From the NCBI RefSeq assembly GCF_002310815.1, contig NZ_CP011032.1, positions 2,086,001 through 2,150,000 on the forward strand: a stretch of 64,000 nucleotides of DNA, written 5' to 3'. Shown here piece after piece: positions 33,277 through 43,112 of the stretch (positions are counted from its first letter, which is position 1; every line of letters starts with the position of its first letter). Both the position numbers and the translations under genes were made by a program. This DNA comes from Pseudoalteromonas tunicata (GTDB lineage Bacteria; Pseudomonadota; Gammaproteobacteria; Enterobacterales; Alteromonadaceae). The notes under the pieces were generated by a model. That model made no database searches, was not told where the DNA came from, and saw nothing but the letters and a program-made list of their open reading frames with translations.

Positions 33277-34726
33277 TATCTTTTTCCAAACATTGTGCCG
33301 AACGTTTTATTTTGTCCGCTTCTTGCGATAACGAATCAATTTGACTGATATCATCCTGACTCGCTGAGCGCATATTTTCAGTGCTAAGGGAAATACTTTT
33401 TGTCGTATTTGACTGCTCTTCAACCGCTGCTTCGACCGACATAGCAATGTCACTGGCACTGGCAACGAGCAAGCTTGTTTCACTCATTTGTGCGTTAGCT
33501 TTTCCAGCAACATCAATAACCCCTTCCACAATGCTAATACAAGCTTGCATCGCCTCAGTTGAACTTTTTGAATAGCTATTTAATTGGGTAATTGTTTGAC
33601 CAATCTTATCGGTACTTTCTTTGGTACGATTAGCAAGTGCACGCACTTCATCGGCCACAACCGCAAAACCTCGGCCCTGCTCACCCGCTCTTGCGGCTTC
33701 AATTGCGGCATTAAGTGCTAATAAGTTAGTTTGATCTGCAATGCCTGTAATTTCAGATAAAACAACCGTAATAATGTCACTCGATTTAGCAAGTTCTTGA
33801 ATTTCATAACTAGTTTTTGCTAAAGCTTGGCTGAGTGTTTTATTTTGATCATTTATATTTGTGATGTTTGTTTCAGTTGCCTTGGTGAGGTCTTTTGCAA
33901 GTTTCATTTGCTCACTGAGCTGGGTTGTTTCGGTGGCAATGGTAGATACTGTTTGCGCCATTTGATCAATTGAGCTGGCAATTAAGCCAGTTTCTTGCTG
34001 GCGCACCGCCGCAGACTCTTCAAGCACTGCTTTGACATGCACAAGATTATTAGTATTCGTCACTAAAACTTGGGTCTGCTGTTTGACGTCCATGATTAAT
34101 TTATCAAGTAATTCGAGTAAGCCATTAAAACCATTAAGAATACGGTTTTTTTGAATGGATGACCGAACTGATAAATCAATGCCCTTGTTATCCTCAGTTA
34201 AATGCTCGGTGATGCGAGCAAGCTCTTTGCCAACGATGCTGTCATTAAATAAAGTTCGTGCAATATACCCTGCAATGAGTGCTTCAATCACTGCGTAAGC
34301 AGCATGGAGTAATACTGTCGAAAACTGTAACCGGTTCGCATCAAAAATATAAACGCCCATATTATTGAGTTGTAAGTAATAAAAAGATAAATGGTGTACC
34401 GCAATAACTAAAATAGCAGAGATAAAAACGCGCCAATCACTATAAATAATCAAAAAAGCCATCAATATAAATATTTCAAAATGAATTTCAATTAATCCAT
34501 TCATTTGATGAATATGTAAACAAGCAAATACCATCGCAGCAATTGCTGAAGTATGACGAGTCAATGCGCTATCAGGGGCGGCCTTAATAAAATAAAGCGG
34601 CATTATTAAAGCCGGCAAACCAATAAAGACTACTTCAAGGTAAGTCCCATAGACAAATGCCATCGCGATGGACTCTAAAAAAAGGCCACAAAACAGCAGC
34701 TGAAATAGTTTATTACGTGTATTCAT
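33260..34726 (-). CDS. Methyl-accepting chemotaxis protein
   Basis: 488-residue chemoreceptor. The N-terminal 180 residues hold about six membrane helices with no large periplasmic domain, so it may sense an internal or membrane signal. The cytoplasmic signalling domain has the conserved hairpin tip [32 protein letters not shown]. The start is ATG 34726 with TTGGAA eight bases upstream. The longer frame begins at a TTG within that ribosome binding site. The DUF6436-like gene overlaps its 3' end. No other chemotaxis genes are in the window. Confidence 0.92.
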   Translation of the reverse strand: MNTRNKLFQLLFCGLFLESIAMAFVYGTYLEVVFIGLPALIMPLYFIKAAPDSALTRHTSAIAAMVFACLHIHQMNGLIEIHFEIFILMAFLIIYSDWRVFISAILVIAVHHLSFYYLQLNNMGVYIFDANRLQFSTVLLHAAYAVIEALIAGYIARTLFNDSIVGKELARITEHLTEDNKGIDLSVRSSIQKNRILNGFNGLLELLDKLIMDVKQQTQVLVTNTNNLVHVKAVLEESAAVRQQETGLIASSIDQMAQTVSTIATETTQLSEQMKLAKDLTKATETNITNINDQNKTLSQALAKTSYEIQELAKSSDIITVVLSEITGIADQTNLLALNAAIEAARAGEQGRGFAVVADEVRALANRTKESTDKIGQTITQLNSYSKSSTEAMQACISIVEGVIDVAGKANAQMSETSLLVASASDIAMSVEAAVEEQSNTTKSISLSTENMRSASQDDISQIDSLSQEADKIKRSAQCLEKDIESFK

Positions 34727-34997
34727 GGTGTGTTCCAAAATTTGTACCGATTAAAAATAAGCGTTTGATTAAAAATAGTGTTTGAATAAGTTTAGTGCAA
34801 AGGTACAACAGTCCTAATAGCAAATAATTGCTTAACTACCGCTTGTTGCTTCTATTTTAGTTGATATAGGTAAAAAATTACGACAATTTAGGTCGTTAAG
34901 ATCATAAATTATCATATTTCAAATAAATAAGTTCAAATAGATGAAAATGAATCATTTCTTTACCTTTTTTAGAAAAAATAATAATGATTTTAATACG

Positions 34998-35807
34998 TTA
35001 CAATGGATCATTTTTTACTAACATCGGTGGATTACAAGGTGGCAGTTCATAATTATCTTGGCATAGCATTAAACGCCACGCATCGCTTTGACCTGTTTGT
35101 TCAATATAGGCTTGATAGCTTTGCTCATTTAAAGGCCCAATCACGACGCGATATTGTACGGTGTGATCTGATTTATTCACGGTAACTAACTTAGGGTTGT
35201 ACTGACTATGAATTTCCATGCGCTCATTGGCAAATTGCAATTGACTAAAGCTGCCAAGTACAGCAAATAATTTAGGGGTTGCTTGCGCACTCACAATCCT
35301 ATCTAACCAGGTTACATCACTCACTATTTCACTAGGGTCATCAGTTTGGTGATTACGCGAAGATTGACCACGCAAGTTATTGGCAAGCACCGAGGTTGCG
35401 TTACTATCGGTATAAATAAGTTTGCTATGCGAATGAGTAGCTCGATTATTTGATAAAACAGCATTTGACACTTTTACAGGTTTATTTTCATCTTCGGCAA
35501 AACGTTGAGGAATGCGAACCAATGCCGCAGTCTCTGATTTAGCTTCAGTTTGAATTATTGGTTTGGCTTGTGCAATCAGCACTGAGTTGGGTGAAAGCGC
35601 TTCTTCAATACAGGCTTTTTGCCCAATAATCACCCGATAAAGCGCACAGTCTTGTGACATCACAGTCGAAATTGCATGATCTGTCAGTGATTTTCCTGTT
35701 GCGACATAACTTATTCCTGTGATCCCAAAGGTTACAAGCTCAAGTGTGGCGCAACTGGTTAAGCTTGTTGTGCTGACAATTATTAAAGTTAATGGAAGGG
35801 TTTTCAT
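34998..35807 (-). CDS. Lipoprotein with SPOR-like C-terminus
   Basis: 269-residue predicted lipoprotein. The signal ends in LTSC with Cys19. There follows a short hydrophobic glycine-containing segment, a low-complexity polar middle (about residues 80-175), and a C-terminal 80 residues that look like a SPOR domain: LFAVLGSFSQLQFANERMEI and later VQYRVVIGPLN. SPOR domains bind septal peptidoglycan lacking stem peptides. The domain call is by eye and moderate. Two Cys near the C-terminus may form a disulfide. It is a single gene upstream of, and divergent from, the cold-shock gene. Confidence 0.65.
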   Translation of the reverse strand: MKTLPLTLIIVSTTSLTSCATLELVTFGITGISYVATGKSLTDHAISTVMSQDCALYRVIIGQKACIEEALSPNSVLIAQAKPIIQTEAKSETAALVRIPQRFAEDENKPVKVSNAVLSNNRATHSHSKLIYTDSNATSVLANNLRGQSSRNHQTDDPSEIVSDVTWLDRIVSAQATPKLFAVLGSFSQLQFANERMEIHSQYNPKLVTVNKSDHTVQYRVVIGPLNEQSYQAYIEQTGQSDAWRLMLCQDNYELPPCNPPMLVKNDPL

Positions 35808-36054
35808 TATTACTTTGCCTATAAAAAACCAGTTCTGATTAGTAAATAAGCAATAGACACGCCAATTTGAACAAATTATGATTAATTTTAAAAATATGTG
35901 ATTTCATGATGTTAGCTAAAAAATAACCAGTCAAAATTTTGTCGAGTTTTAAATTAATTTTTTTAACTTGCCCCCTTACTTCTAGAGCTTTGACCGTTGT
36001 ATAATCCTGCTGCTGTAGTTGTTAATATTATTTTTAAATTTTAGAAAATATAAC
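35808..36054. other. AT-rich intergenic DNA upstream of the cold-shock gene
   Basis: No gene is seen. A TATAAT at 36000-36005 without a convincing -35 partner may be a second upstream promoter for the cold-shock gene. Confidence 0.5.
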
Positions 36055-36235
36055 TTTACTTACCTACTGTGCTGTATATAATTTGCACAGTTTGAAAGTG
36101 CACCGTCTATTTATTTCATACCATTACGATGAGTCATCTCTGTCACCTCGTTCTGTTTTTATAAGTAACAGCTCAACTTCCAGCACTACCGCCTTTTCTA
36201 AGGCACCCAATTACTCTTAAAAATTAGGATTTATT
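36055..36235 (+). promoter_or_regulatory. Cold-shock gene promoter and long 5' leader
   Basis: TTTACT (36055-36060) and TATAAT (36077-36082), 16 bases apart, form a good sigma70 promoter. Transcription would start near 36089, giving a leader of about 145 nucleotides, as in cspA-type genes. A GTGC/GCAC hairpin can form at its beginning (around 36085-36105). Confidence 0.6.
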
Positions 36236-36445
36236 ATGTCTAACACGACTACTGGTACAGTTAAATGGTTCAACGAAGCTAAAGGTTTTGGTTTTATCGA
36301 GCAAGCTTCAGGTCCTGACGTTTTCGCTCACTTTAGCGCTATCTCTGGTGACGGTTTCAAAACTTTAGCTGAAGGTCAAAAAGTACAATTCGTTGTAACT
36401 AAAGGCCAAAAAGGTCCTCAAGCTGAGAACATCGTTGTTCTTTAA
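36236..36445 (+). CDS. Cold-shock protein, CspA family
   Basis: 69-residue cold-shock-domain protein, the usual family length. The RNA-binding motifs RNP1 (KGFGFI) and RNP2 (DVFAHF) are intact, along with the N-terminal [14 protein letters not shown]. It binds single-stranded RNA or DNA as a chaperone. The codon choice is strongly biased (GGT, AAA, GTT), implying high expression. The long untranslated leader and the strong terminator fit a monocistronic cold-inducible gene. Confidence 0.96.
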   Translation: MSNTTTGTVKWFNEAKGFGFIEQASGPDVFAHFSAISGDGFKTLAEGQKVQFVVTKGQKGPQAENIVVL

Positions 36446-36482
36446 TTGAGACTGTAATTTGCACTCGTTGCAAATTGTAGAG

Positions 36483-36516
36483 AAAAGGTAAGAATTTATT
36501 CTTACCTTTTTTTGTA
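36483..36516 (+). terminator. Intrinsic terminator after the cold-shock gene
   Basis: The stem AAAAGGTAAGAA (36483-36494) with TTCTTACCTTTT (36499-36510) runs into seven T. Confidence 0.9.
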
Positions 36517-36575
36517 CCTAAAATTGAGTGAACTTATTAAAAGAATACACATTACTATTGCTTGAACAGTAATAT

Positions 36576-37478
36576 TTAGGCATGTGGGCTGCTAGGCAAG
36601 TTGCTGCATTGCGCTCTTAACAAAACTAAAAAAGCCGTCGCTGCAGGACCTAATCGGTCGCCATCAATAAACGTTAAATGTAATTTTGTCGTGCGCTTAC
36701 TGTTATGACTGAGCGGCAAAGCCTTTAATTGCTCACTTTTTAATTCATTGAAAATAGAAGTCAAAGGTAACCAGGCAAAACCAAAACCATTACTTATCAT
36801 ATCAACTGATGTGCGCAAATGGCTTACTGTCCAGCGCTGATTAGCCCCTAGCCAGCCTTCATCTTTTTTACGTGAAATAGCCGAGTCTCGCACCACTATT
36901 TGTCGATAACTTTTTAAATCTTCGAGTGTTAATTCCCGATTTAATTGATGAAGTGCATGTGTTGGAGTCGCTACAGCAATAAATTCAATTTGGCACAGCT
37001 CTTCGCTAAACCCTTCATTTAACGCAATCGGTGAAATAGCAATATCGACTTCTTTGTTTGCCAATAACTCGCTGGCACCCGTTAAAATAGACTCAACCAG
37101 CTCGATTTGTAGCAATGGATACTGGATTGAAATTGCATCTAATACTGTATAAAGCAGTTTTTGCGGGAATATTTCATCAACCGCAATTTTCAGCTTACCT
37201 TCGATACCCTCGCCTAAGGTTTGTCCTACAGCTTCAATTTTTGCCGCTTCATCAAGTAAATAGTTTGCTCGGCGCAGCATCATCTGTCCGGCGGGTGTCA
37301 GCACGGTTTTGCGCCCTTCAATTTGAAATAACTTAACCCCAAGAGAGTCTTCAATTTTACTCACCGCATTATGAATACTCGATTGGCTTTTATGCACCCC
37401 GATCGCAGCTTGATTAAATCCGCCAAACTCAACAACGGCACGAAACATTCGCCATTGCTCTAAACTTATTCTAAGCAT
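36576..37478 (-). CDS. LysR-family transcriptional regulator overlapping the Kef-type gene
   Basis: 300-residue LysR regulator. The winged helix (residues 1-65) includes LEQWRMFRAVVEFGGFNQAA and SQSSIHNAVSKIEDSLGVKLF, and the effector domain starts at about residue 92. Its start lies 13 bases inside the 3' end of the upstream antiporter gene in another frame, so the two are co-transcribed and probably co-translated. Self-operon control of the antiporter is a reasonable guess, unusual because the regulator is downstream and overlapping. Confidence 0.88.
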   Translation of the reverse strand: MLRISLEQWRMFRAVVEFGGFNQAAIGVHKSQSSIHNAVSKIEDSLGVKLFQIEGRKTVLTPAGQMMLRRANYLLDEAAKIEAVGQTLGEGIEGKLKIAVDEIFPQKLLYTVLDAISIQYPLLQIELVESILTGASELLANKEVDIAISPIALNEGFSEELCQIEFIAVATPTHALHQLNRELTLEDLKSYRQIVVRDSAISRKKDEGWLGANQRWTVSHLRTSVDMISNGFGFAWLPLTSIFNELKSEQLKALPLSHNSKRTTKLHLTFIDGDRLGPAATAFLVLLRAQCSNLPSSPHA

Positions 37479-39319
37479 GATGACTCATCCTTTTGCTGTT
37501 CGCCGTGGCACAAATTAAGTTTATCTTGCTCAGCTTTATCATTCATTAATACAATTTTTAAATCTTCTAGGCGTTTTTTCACTGCGATGCCATAACTTTT
37601 ATCATCACCCCAAAGCTGTGCCAATTGTGCTAAAGAATCATCGTCATGTTTAGCAAATAATTGACCAGCACGCTCCGCGGCTATGGGATCGTTTCCTAAT
37701 AATTGCAGTGCTTCAATGCCTAAATTAAGTGCAGAATCAAACGTTTCACGTTTAAAATGTACCACACCTAAATGCATTAGCTCATAGGCGTGTCGCCTAT
37801 CAATTGCCCGCGCAACTAATTTAAGATGCGGGTAATGTTTTTTACAGATTCGTGCAATTTCTAAGATTTTATCTCCCTCATCAATCGCAATAACCAAGAG
37901 TTTTGCATCCTTTGCTCCTGCTGCTTCTAGCAAATCTTGGCGAGCAGCATCACCATAAAAGACTTTATTACCAAAGCGCCTGAGTAACTCGATTTGACTT
38001 GGACTGTAATCAAGAATCGATAAATGATAACCCTGGGCACTGAGTAATCGCCCAATAATTTGGCCAAAACGGCCATAGCCGGCAATGATGACATGTTTAG
38101 TGGCTTCAATATGTTCTGGTTTATCAAAAGATGGCGCATGACGGCTGCTTTTTTCTAACCATTTTTCGTAACCAATCAGGAGTAAAGGGGCAAACAACAT
38201 TGAGATAGCAACCACTAAGGTTGCCAATTTTGTGTGTTCAGGTGAAAGAATACTTAGGCTTGCGGTCAGTGACAGTAAAACAAAAATAAATTCCCCACCT
38301 TGTGCCAATGCCAAGGTAAATAAAACTTGTTGTTTTTTCTGCATGCTAAAACCAAATGCCAAGGCATACAGTACACATGCTTTAATTAAAATTAGGCTTG
38401 TAACTAAACCAATCACTAACCAAAATTTGGCAATAAAGAGTGGGAAGTCAATTGAAGCGCCTACCGTAATAAAAAATAAGCCTAATAACAAGCCTTTAAA
38501 TGGTTCAATATCTGCTTCAAGTTCATGTCTAAATTCGCTTTCGGCCAATACAACCCCAGCCAAAAAAGTCCCTAGTGCTGGTGACAGACCAATTTTTTGC
38601 ATTAATAACGCAATAACCATCACTAAAAATAGGGCAAATACCGTAAACAACTCGCGCAATCTCGTTTGGGCAATATAACGAAATAATGGCGAGGCTATAT
38701 ATTTACCGGCTGCAATAATGCCGACGATCGCGCCCGTTGCAATTAAAACTTGTTGATATACAGCTAAATGAGCAATAAGACTTGTATGGCCTTGGCTATG
38801 AGCATCAGGCTCTGTTAAAGCAAGTAAAGGCAATAACGCTAAAATGGGGATGACGGCAATATCTTGAAATAACAAAACCGAAAATGCATTTTGCCCCGCC
38901 TCTTGTTTGATCCAACCTTTTTCAGTCAGCGTTTGCAGTACTATGGCCGTAGAAGACATCGCCATCATCAAACCAAGCGCTAATGCGGTTTGCCAAACCA
39001 GAGCAAATACATAATAAGCAACAGCCCATACTAATAACGTCGTTAAAATAACTTGTAAGCCACCCAAACCAATTATGGTTTTTTTGAGTTTCCACAAACG
39101 CGAGGGTTGCAACTCCAAGCCGACTAAAAACAACATTAGTACCACACCAAACTCAGCAAAATGCATCACATCTGTTTGATCACCTACCAGAGCGAGGATA
39201 TAAGGGCCAATTAAAATCCCTGCCAGTAAATAACCCAGCACAGAACCCAAACCTAAACGTTTTGCAATTGGCACAGCAACAATAGCTGCAGCCAAATAAA
39301 TTACCGCCATTTCAAGCAT
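37466..39319 (-). CDS. Kef-type (CPA2) monovalent cation:proton antiporter
   Basis: 617-residue CPA2-family transporter. About 12 membrane helices cover residues 1-380, with the family segments GSVLGYLLAGILIGP and ALGTFLAGVVLAESEFRHELE. A TrkA_N/RCK domain follows at about 400-530 with the NAD-binding GYGRFGQIIGRLL. It resembles KefB/KefC, which release potassium during electrophile stress. No KefF/KefG-type ancillary gene is adjacent. A LysR gene overlaps its 3' end by 13 bases. No strong ribosome binding site precedes the ATG. Confidence 0.9.
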   Translation of the reverse strand: MLEMAVIYLAAAIVAVPIAKRLGLGSVLGYLLAGILIGPYILALVGDQTDVMHFAEFGVVLMLFLVGLELQPSRLWKLKKTIIGLGGLQVILTTLLVWAVAYYVFALVWQTALALGLMMAMSSTAIVLQTLTEKGWIKQEAGQNAFSVLLFQDIAVIPILALLPLLALTEPDAHSQGHTSLIAHLAVYQQVLIATGAIVGIIAAGKYIASPLFRYIAQTRLRELFTVFALFLVMVIALLMQKIGLSPALGTFLAGVVLAESEFRHELEADIEPFKGLLLGLFFITVGASIDFPLFIAKFWLVIGLVTSLILIKACVLYALAFGFSMQKKQQVLFTLALAQGGEFIFVLLSLTASLSILSPEHTKLATLVVAISMLFAPLLLIGYEKWLEKSSRHAPSFDKPEHIEATKHVIIAGYGRFGQIIGRLLSAQGYHLSILDYSPSQIELLRRFGNKVFYGDAARQDLLEAAGAKDAKLLVIAIDEGDKILEIARICKKHYPHLKLVARAIDRRHAYELMHLGVVHFKRETFDSALNLGIEALQLLGNDPIAAERAGQLFAKHDDDSLAQLAQLWGDDKSYGIAVKKRLEDLKIVLMNDKAEQDKLNLCHGEQQKDESSCLE

Positions 39320-39958
39320 AAAATGCGAAACCTCTTACTCATTAACCTCAATATTGGATAATAAATTTATCTCAGACAGCAATTTTTAACGTTAACAACG
39401 TTGGATTTACTTGCAGTAGAACCGCTAGTGACGTACTAATCCACCTTGTTACCATTAAAAATAGTAAACAAAAAAACGACAACTCAAATAGTTACTGCAA
39501 TTGGGTATGTTGATGAATCTCTTATCCAATTGCTATTTTTTAAAAACAGAATGAAACTGGCTTTAATATACTTGGATAAATCGTTTTATACGAATGTTTA
39601 CCGTATTTTTATTATCACTAAACATAAAATCATGTTTTTATTAAAGGCTCTATTTACCACTGACAGTACTCTAATCCCTGAGATGCAGTGCAACTGTCAT
39701 GACTTAGCGCTGTTATTAATGCTGCAAACTTTATTTTAAATTATTTTTAAGAAGCTTAAGAATCTCTTAAGCTTCAATACTTATGATGAAACCATGATAT
39801 TGTTTTTGTTTGATAATTATAGGCTTATCCCCTAAGATTGTTTCAGACCTAGTTAAAAGACATATCTACTGCGTTGACCCCATGATACTCAGCAGTCCAC
39901 ATTTAGGTTAACGCGCAGCAGGTTGGCTGCTTTTATTGCGTCTTACAGGAATAGTTCT
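39320..39958. other. Intergenic region, no gene supported
   Basis: 639 bases of AT-rich DNA. A 97-codon frame inside starts with TTG, lacks a ribosome binding site and looks like chance. The one clear structure is a perfect 11-base inverted repeat, GAAGCTTAAGA (39751-39761) with TCTTAAGCTTC (39765-39775), with no T-run after it. Confidence 0.65.
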
Positions 39959-41623
39959 ATGGTTAAATGTTATCGTACACTGTCATTATGCTGCCTCGCA
40001 GTCGCAAGTTCATTTTCTGTAAACGCGGCAGAACCATTCGATTTTTCAGAACTGTGTAAAGTTAAAAAAACGCCCAACCTAACTCAAGATAACAAAGATA
40101 CGACACCTATCCTGCTAAGTGGTATAAACATTACTAATCACTCAATTTTTGACCCAAACAATCCTGATAGCACCGCATTCCATCGCTTTGTTAATTGGCT
40201 GCATATCGATACGCGTAAAGAAGTCATTGAAAGCCAACTACCGTTTAGTGCAAATCAAACCGTAACCGTAACCGTAACCGTAGATGATTTAATCGAAGCG
40301 GAGCGTATCTTAAGAAGTAAAAAATATATCCGAGATGCCAAAATAAGTTTTGATCCTGACTGCCCCTCAGATCAAGCACAACCAATCGATGTACAAACAT
40401 GGGATACTTGGAGTTTACTGCCCACACTCAGTGCCGGACGTAGCAGTGGAAATAATAAAATAAGTCTAGGTTTTAAAGAGACAAATTTGCTCGGTTATGG
40501 CATTCGTGCATCAGTAAAATACCAGCAAGATCACGAACGCACTGGTTACCATACCATGCTCCAAATGCCCGCACCGTGGCAACCGCATGCTACTTTGACC
40601 TTACAAGCAGATGATTTTGATGATGGTAAGGTATTACTGGTTGATTATAATTTGCCATTTTATCAACGCAGTAGTGAGTCTCTTGAGCGTTACTACCTAA
40701 TGTCACAGCAACAAAATGCGTTTATTTATCAAAATGGCCAACAGCAACATGAATTTGGCACCGATGCGACTTACGCACAACTCGCATATGGCCGAATTTG
40801 GCAACAAAACACAGCCTCAACATTGCATTGGTTAGCAGGCCTTGATTATGAAAACGTAGCTTATGAGCCATTAGAGAAGCCTTTACCCGTAGGATTAACC
40901 GATTACCAAATCATTACCCCTTGGCTTGCAATGCAATATATTGAGGATGACTATGTCGTGCTCAATGACATCGATTTAATCAACCATAGCGAAGACATTA
41001 ATTTAGGCTGGGAAATTAATGCAAAATTTGGCGTGGATACTGTTAATTTTGGCCAGGGTTTTGTATTTCAGACTGCAATTAATAAAGCTTGGTTTAATAA
41101 TGAGCACACCTTATATCGCTTTAATACAGATTTTAAAGCGGATGTCGGTACTGAGCTCAACGACCGATTTGAGCTTACATCAAGCGTCAGTATCAACCAT
41201 AGACTATCAAGATTATTTGCCTTGTATAGCCATGTAAATGGCGCATGGCAAAATAGCGTATTTGCTGAGCGTCCGCTTGCTGTCGGTGGTGAGGAAGGAC
41301 TTCGGGGATTTGCGCAAAGTTATCAACATGGTACGAGTAAAATTCAAGCGACTGCTGAAATCAGAATGTATCCTGATATCAATGTTTATCAGTTATTTGA
41401 AATTGGCTTTGTTGGCTTTATTGATGCAGGCCAAGCGTTTGGTAGCACCAATCAAGCGAATGTCAGTGATAGTTTATTATCGAGCGCGGGCTTAGGCATC
41501 CGGCTTTATTCATCCCGTTCAAGTAATGAAAACGTGGTGCACATTGATTTTACCAAGCCCATTGGCCAGTTTGAGGCTGTTGATTCTTGGGAGTTCGGTT
41601 TATCAGTTAAAACCACTTTTTAA
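39959..41623 (+). CDS. Omp85-superfamily (BamA/TamA-like) outer-membrane protein
   Basis: 554-residue outer-membrane protein. A signal peptide is at residues 1-23 (ending VNA). A single short POTRA-like region follows at about residues 60-130 ([23 protein letters not shown]), and then a 16-strand-type barrel. Near the end is the Omp85-typical lid-lock segment [10 protein letters not shown]. It ends in a terminal Phe (VKTTF). The start is ATG 39959 with AGGA eight bases upstream, and the longer frame adds 12 residues. Function (insertion or secretion of some partner, or an autonomous barrel) is unknown. A (Thr-Val)4 run in the POTRA-like part is encoded by a hexanucleotide repeat. Confidence 0.82.
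   Translation: MVKCYRTLSLCCLAVASSFSVNAAEPFDFSELCKVKKTPNLTQDNKDTTPILLSGINITNHSIFDPNNPDSTAFHRFVNWLHIDTRKEVIESQLPFSANQTVTVTVTVDDLIEAERILRSKKYIRDAKISFDPDCPSDQAQPIDVQTWDTWSLLPTLSAGRSSGNNKISLGFKETNLLGYGIRASVKYQQDHERTGYHTMLQMPAPWQPHATLTLQADDFDDGKVLLVDYNLPFYQRSSESLERYYLMSQQQNAFIYQNGQQQHEFGTDATYAQLAYGRIWQQNTASTLHWLAGLDYENVAYEPLEKPLPVGLTDYQIITPWLAMQYIEDDYVVLNDIDLINHSEDINLGWEINAKFGVDTVNFGQGFVFQTAINKAWFNNEHTLYRFNTDFKADVGTELNDRFELTSSVSINHRLSRLFALYSHVNGAWQNSVFAERPLAVGGEEGLRGFAQSYQHGTSKIQATAEIRMYPDINVYQLFEIGFVGFIDAGQAFGSTNQANVSDSLLSSAGLGIRLYSSRSSNENVVHIDFTKPIGQFEAVDSWEFGLSVKTTF
40258..40281 (+). repeat. In-frame hexanucleotide repeat, four copies of AACCGT
   Basis: Four perfect tandem AACCGT units encode Thr-Val repeats in the periplasmic part of the Omp85-family protein. 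Unit gain or loss keeps the frame. Confidence 0.95.
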
Positions 41624-41896
41624 ATCACCTACACAAATACACACCTCCTACCATTTTTCTTGGGCTATCGTGATAAAAACGCACGCCTTTTTTATTTTTA
41701 TTACTACTTAATTAACCTAATAAATAAGCAAAAAATTCTCTCATTTGTTGATTTACATTAAGGTTTTTACCGCTTACAAGCCGCACAATATGTTTTATGA
41801 ACAAGGAGCAAATTTAAACTGATGTCTGCTCTATTTACCAGAGCCACAGTTAAAGATTTAGCTAAAAGGTAAAATCTCTTTTTGGAGCACAAGAAC

Positions 41897-42478
41897 GTGT
41901 CCTTATCCATATTTAATGCGTTTAAACACTTGACGACTCACACTAGCAAGCAACAGCGCTGTTATTCATTTGATGCTGCAAATTTGGCAAGGATCCAAGA
42001 GATCACGGACTCTAATACCTTGAGCCATTATTTTGAAGCTGACCATAAACGCCTTGATTTATTTGCTGAGCAATTTAGCCATTATTTAATGATTTTACCG
42101 CAACTGGCTAGTCGGTATTTCACTGCTTTTGCACAGGGCTTAACCGCTCATATTGTCGCCGAGGAAACAGTTTTATTTCCGTTTTTTGAAGAAAAAACAG
42201 GCTTACAGCAAGGCCCAACCGTTACGATGCGCCAAGAACATCAACAAATAATCACCATACTTTCGTTGATTTCAGAGAAACTGGCACAACAGCACTATCA
42301 AATTGCAGCCGAATATAATCAACTTAATCAACTACTGGCACGCCACAACAAACGCGAAGAAAACATTTTATATCCTATGCTTGATCAACACAGTAACGAC
42401 CAAGAAAAAGCTGAGCTCTTTTTAAAACTATTTGAGGCTACTGCATTGCCTCATTGTGGGCCTTGTGCAGCAAACTAA
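41897..42478 (+). CDS. Hemerythrin-like (HHE domain) protein
   Basis: 193-residue cytoplasmic four-helix protein. The start is a GTG at 41897 with GGAG nine bases upstream. The earlier TTG overlaps that ribosome binding site. Di-iron-type ligands are visible as EADHKRLD, LTAHIVAEETVLFPFFEE, MRQEHQQI and RHNKREENILYPMLD, giving the H...H-x3-E...H...H-x3-E pattern. It ends with a CGPC motif near the C-terminus, an unusual thioredoxin-like pair. Related proteins include YtfE/Ric, which repairs Fe-S clusters after nitrosative stress, but the N-terminal Cys-containing domain of YtfE is not seen here. The role is therefore open. Confidence 0.85.
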   Translation: MSLSIFNAFKHLTTHTSKQQRCYSFDAANLARIQEITDSNTLSHYFEADHKRLDLFAEQFSHYLMILPQLASRYFTAFAQGLTAHIVAEETVLFPFFEEKTGLQQGPTVTMRQEHQQIITILSLISEKLAQQHYQIAAEYNQLNQLLARHNKREENILYPMLDQHSNDQEKAELFLKLFEATALPHCGPCAAN

Positions 42479-42604
42479 TCGATTTGTTAGATAAGCAAAA
42501 GGGGCCTAGCTTGTGTAAGTGAAACAGACGCTTAAAAACAAACTGTTGGCTATTGCAAAGCTCAACCTTAAGGTACAATTGCCAAAAAACCAGCTAGGTG
42601 CCCC

Positions 42605-43036
42605 ATGCCATTACGACAACCCTTTTCAGTCCTTGTGGTTATTTACAACCATAGTCGTGAATTTTTATTGATCCAACGAGCGGATGATGCCAATTTTTGG
42701 CAATCGGTCACTGGCGGCATCGACCCAGGTGAAACTCCAATCAATACCGCCTATCGTGAGCTTAAAGAAGAAACAGGCATTGATGCACTAAAACTGGGTA
42801 TTACCCTGAGTGATCATCACAAAACCAATCAATACGAAATCCGCGACTGTTGGCGCCATCGTTATGAAGCCCACGCGTTAATAAATACCGAACATGTGTT
42901 TAGTATCTGTGTCCCAAATGATATTCGTATCACCCTTAACCCAAACGAGCACACAGATTTAATCTGGCTAGCACAGCAAGAAGCCGCAGATAAGGCATGG
43001 TCACCCAGTAACAGTGCAGAAATTTTGGCTTTATAA
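42605..43036 (+). CDS. nudB: Dihydroneopterin triphosphate diphosphatase (NudB, Nudix)
   Basis: 143-residue Nudix hydrolase. The Nudix box GGIDPGETPINTAYRELKEETGI is intact (given here in part: GGIDPGET and RELKEETGI). The N-terminal SVLVVIYN strand and the C-terminal EHTDLIWL / SNSAEIL segments match NudB, which removes pyrophosphate from dihydroneopterin triphosphate in folate synthesis. In E. coli nudB lies near aspS and ruvC. Here it stands alone between a hemerythrin-like gene and prpF. Confidence 0.88.
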   Translation: MPLRQPFSVLVVIYNHSREFLLIQRADDANFWQSVTGGIDPGETPINTAYRELKEETGIDALKLGITLSDHHKTNQYEIRDCWRHRYEAHALINTEHVFSICVPNDIRITLNPNEHTDLIWLAQQEAADKAWSPSNSAEILAL

Positions 43037-43112
43037 CCTTACAATAAATGACAAACAGCCAAAAAAACACCACTCAAGGTGGTGTTCTGGTAATGAAGCT
43101 ACTGATTTTAAT

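Noticed and set aside
38232..38678. 148-codon plus-strand frame inside the Kef-type antiporter gene
   Set aside because: It is antisense to membrane helices and is Lys/Asn-rich as expected for a complement of hydrophobic codons.
39446..39739. 97-codon frame in the gap before the Omp85-family gene
   Set aside because: It has a TTG start without a ribosome binding site, no family match and an irregular hydrophobic composition.
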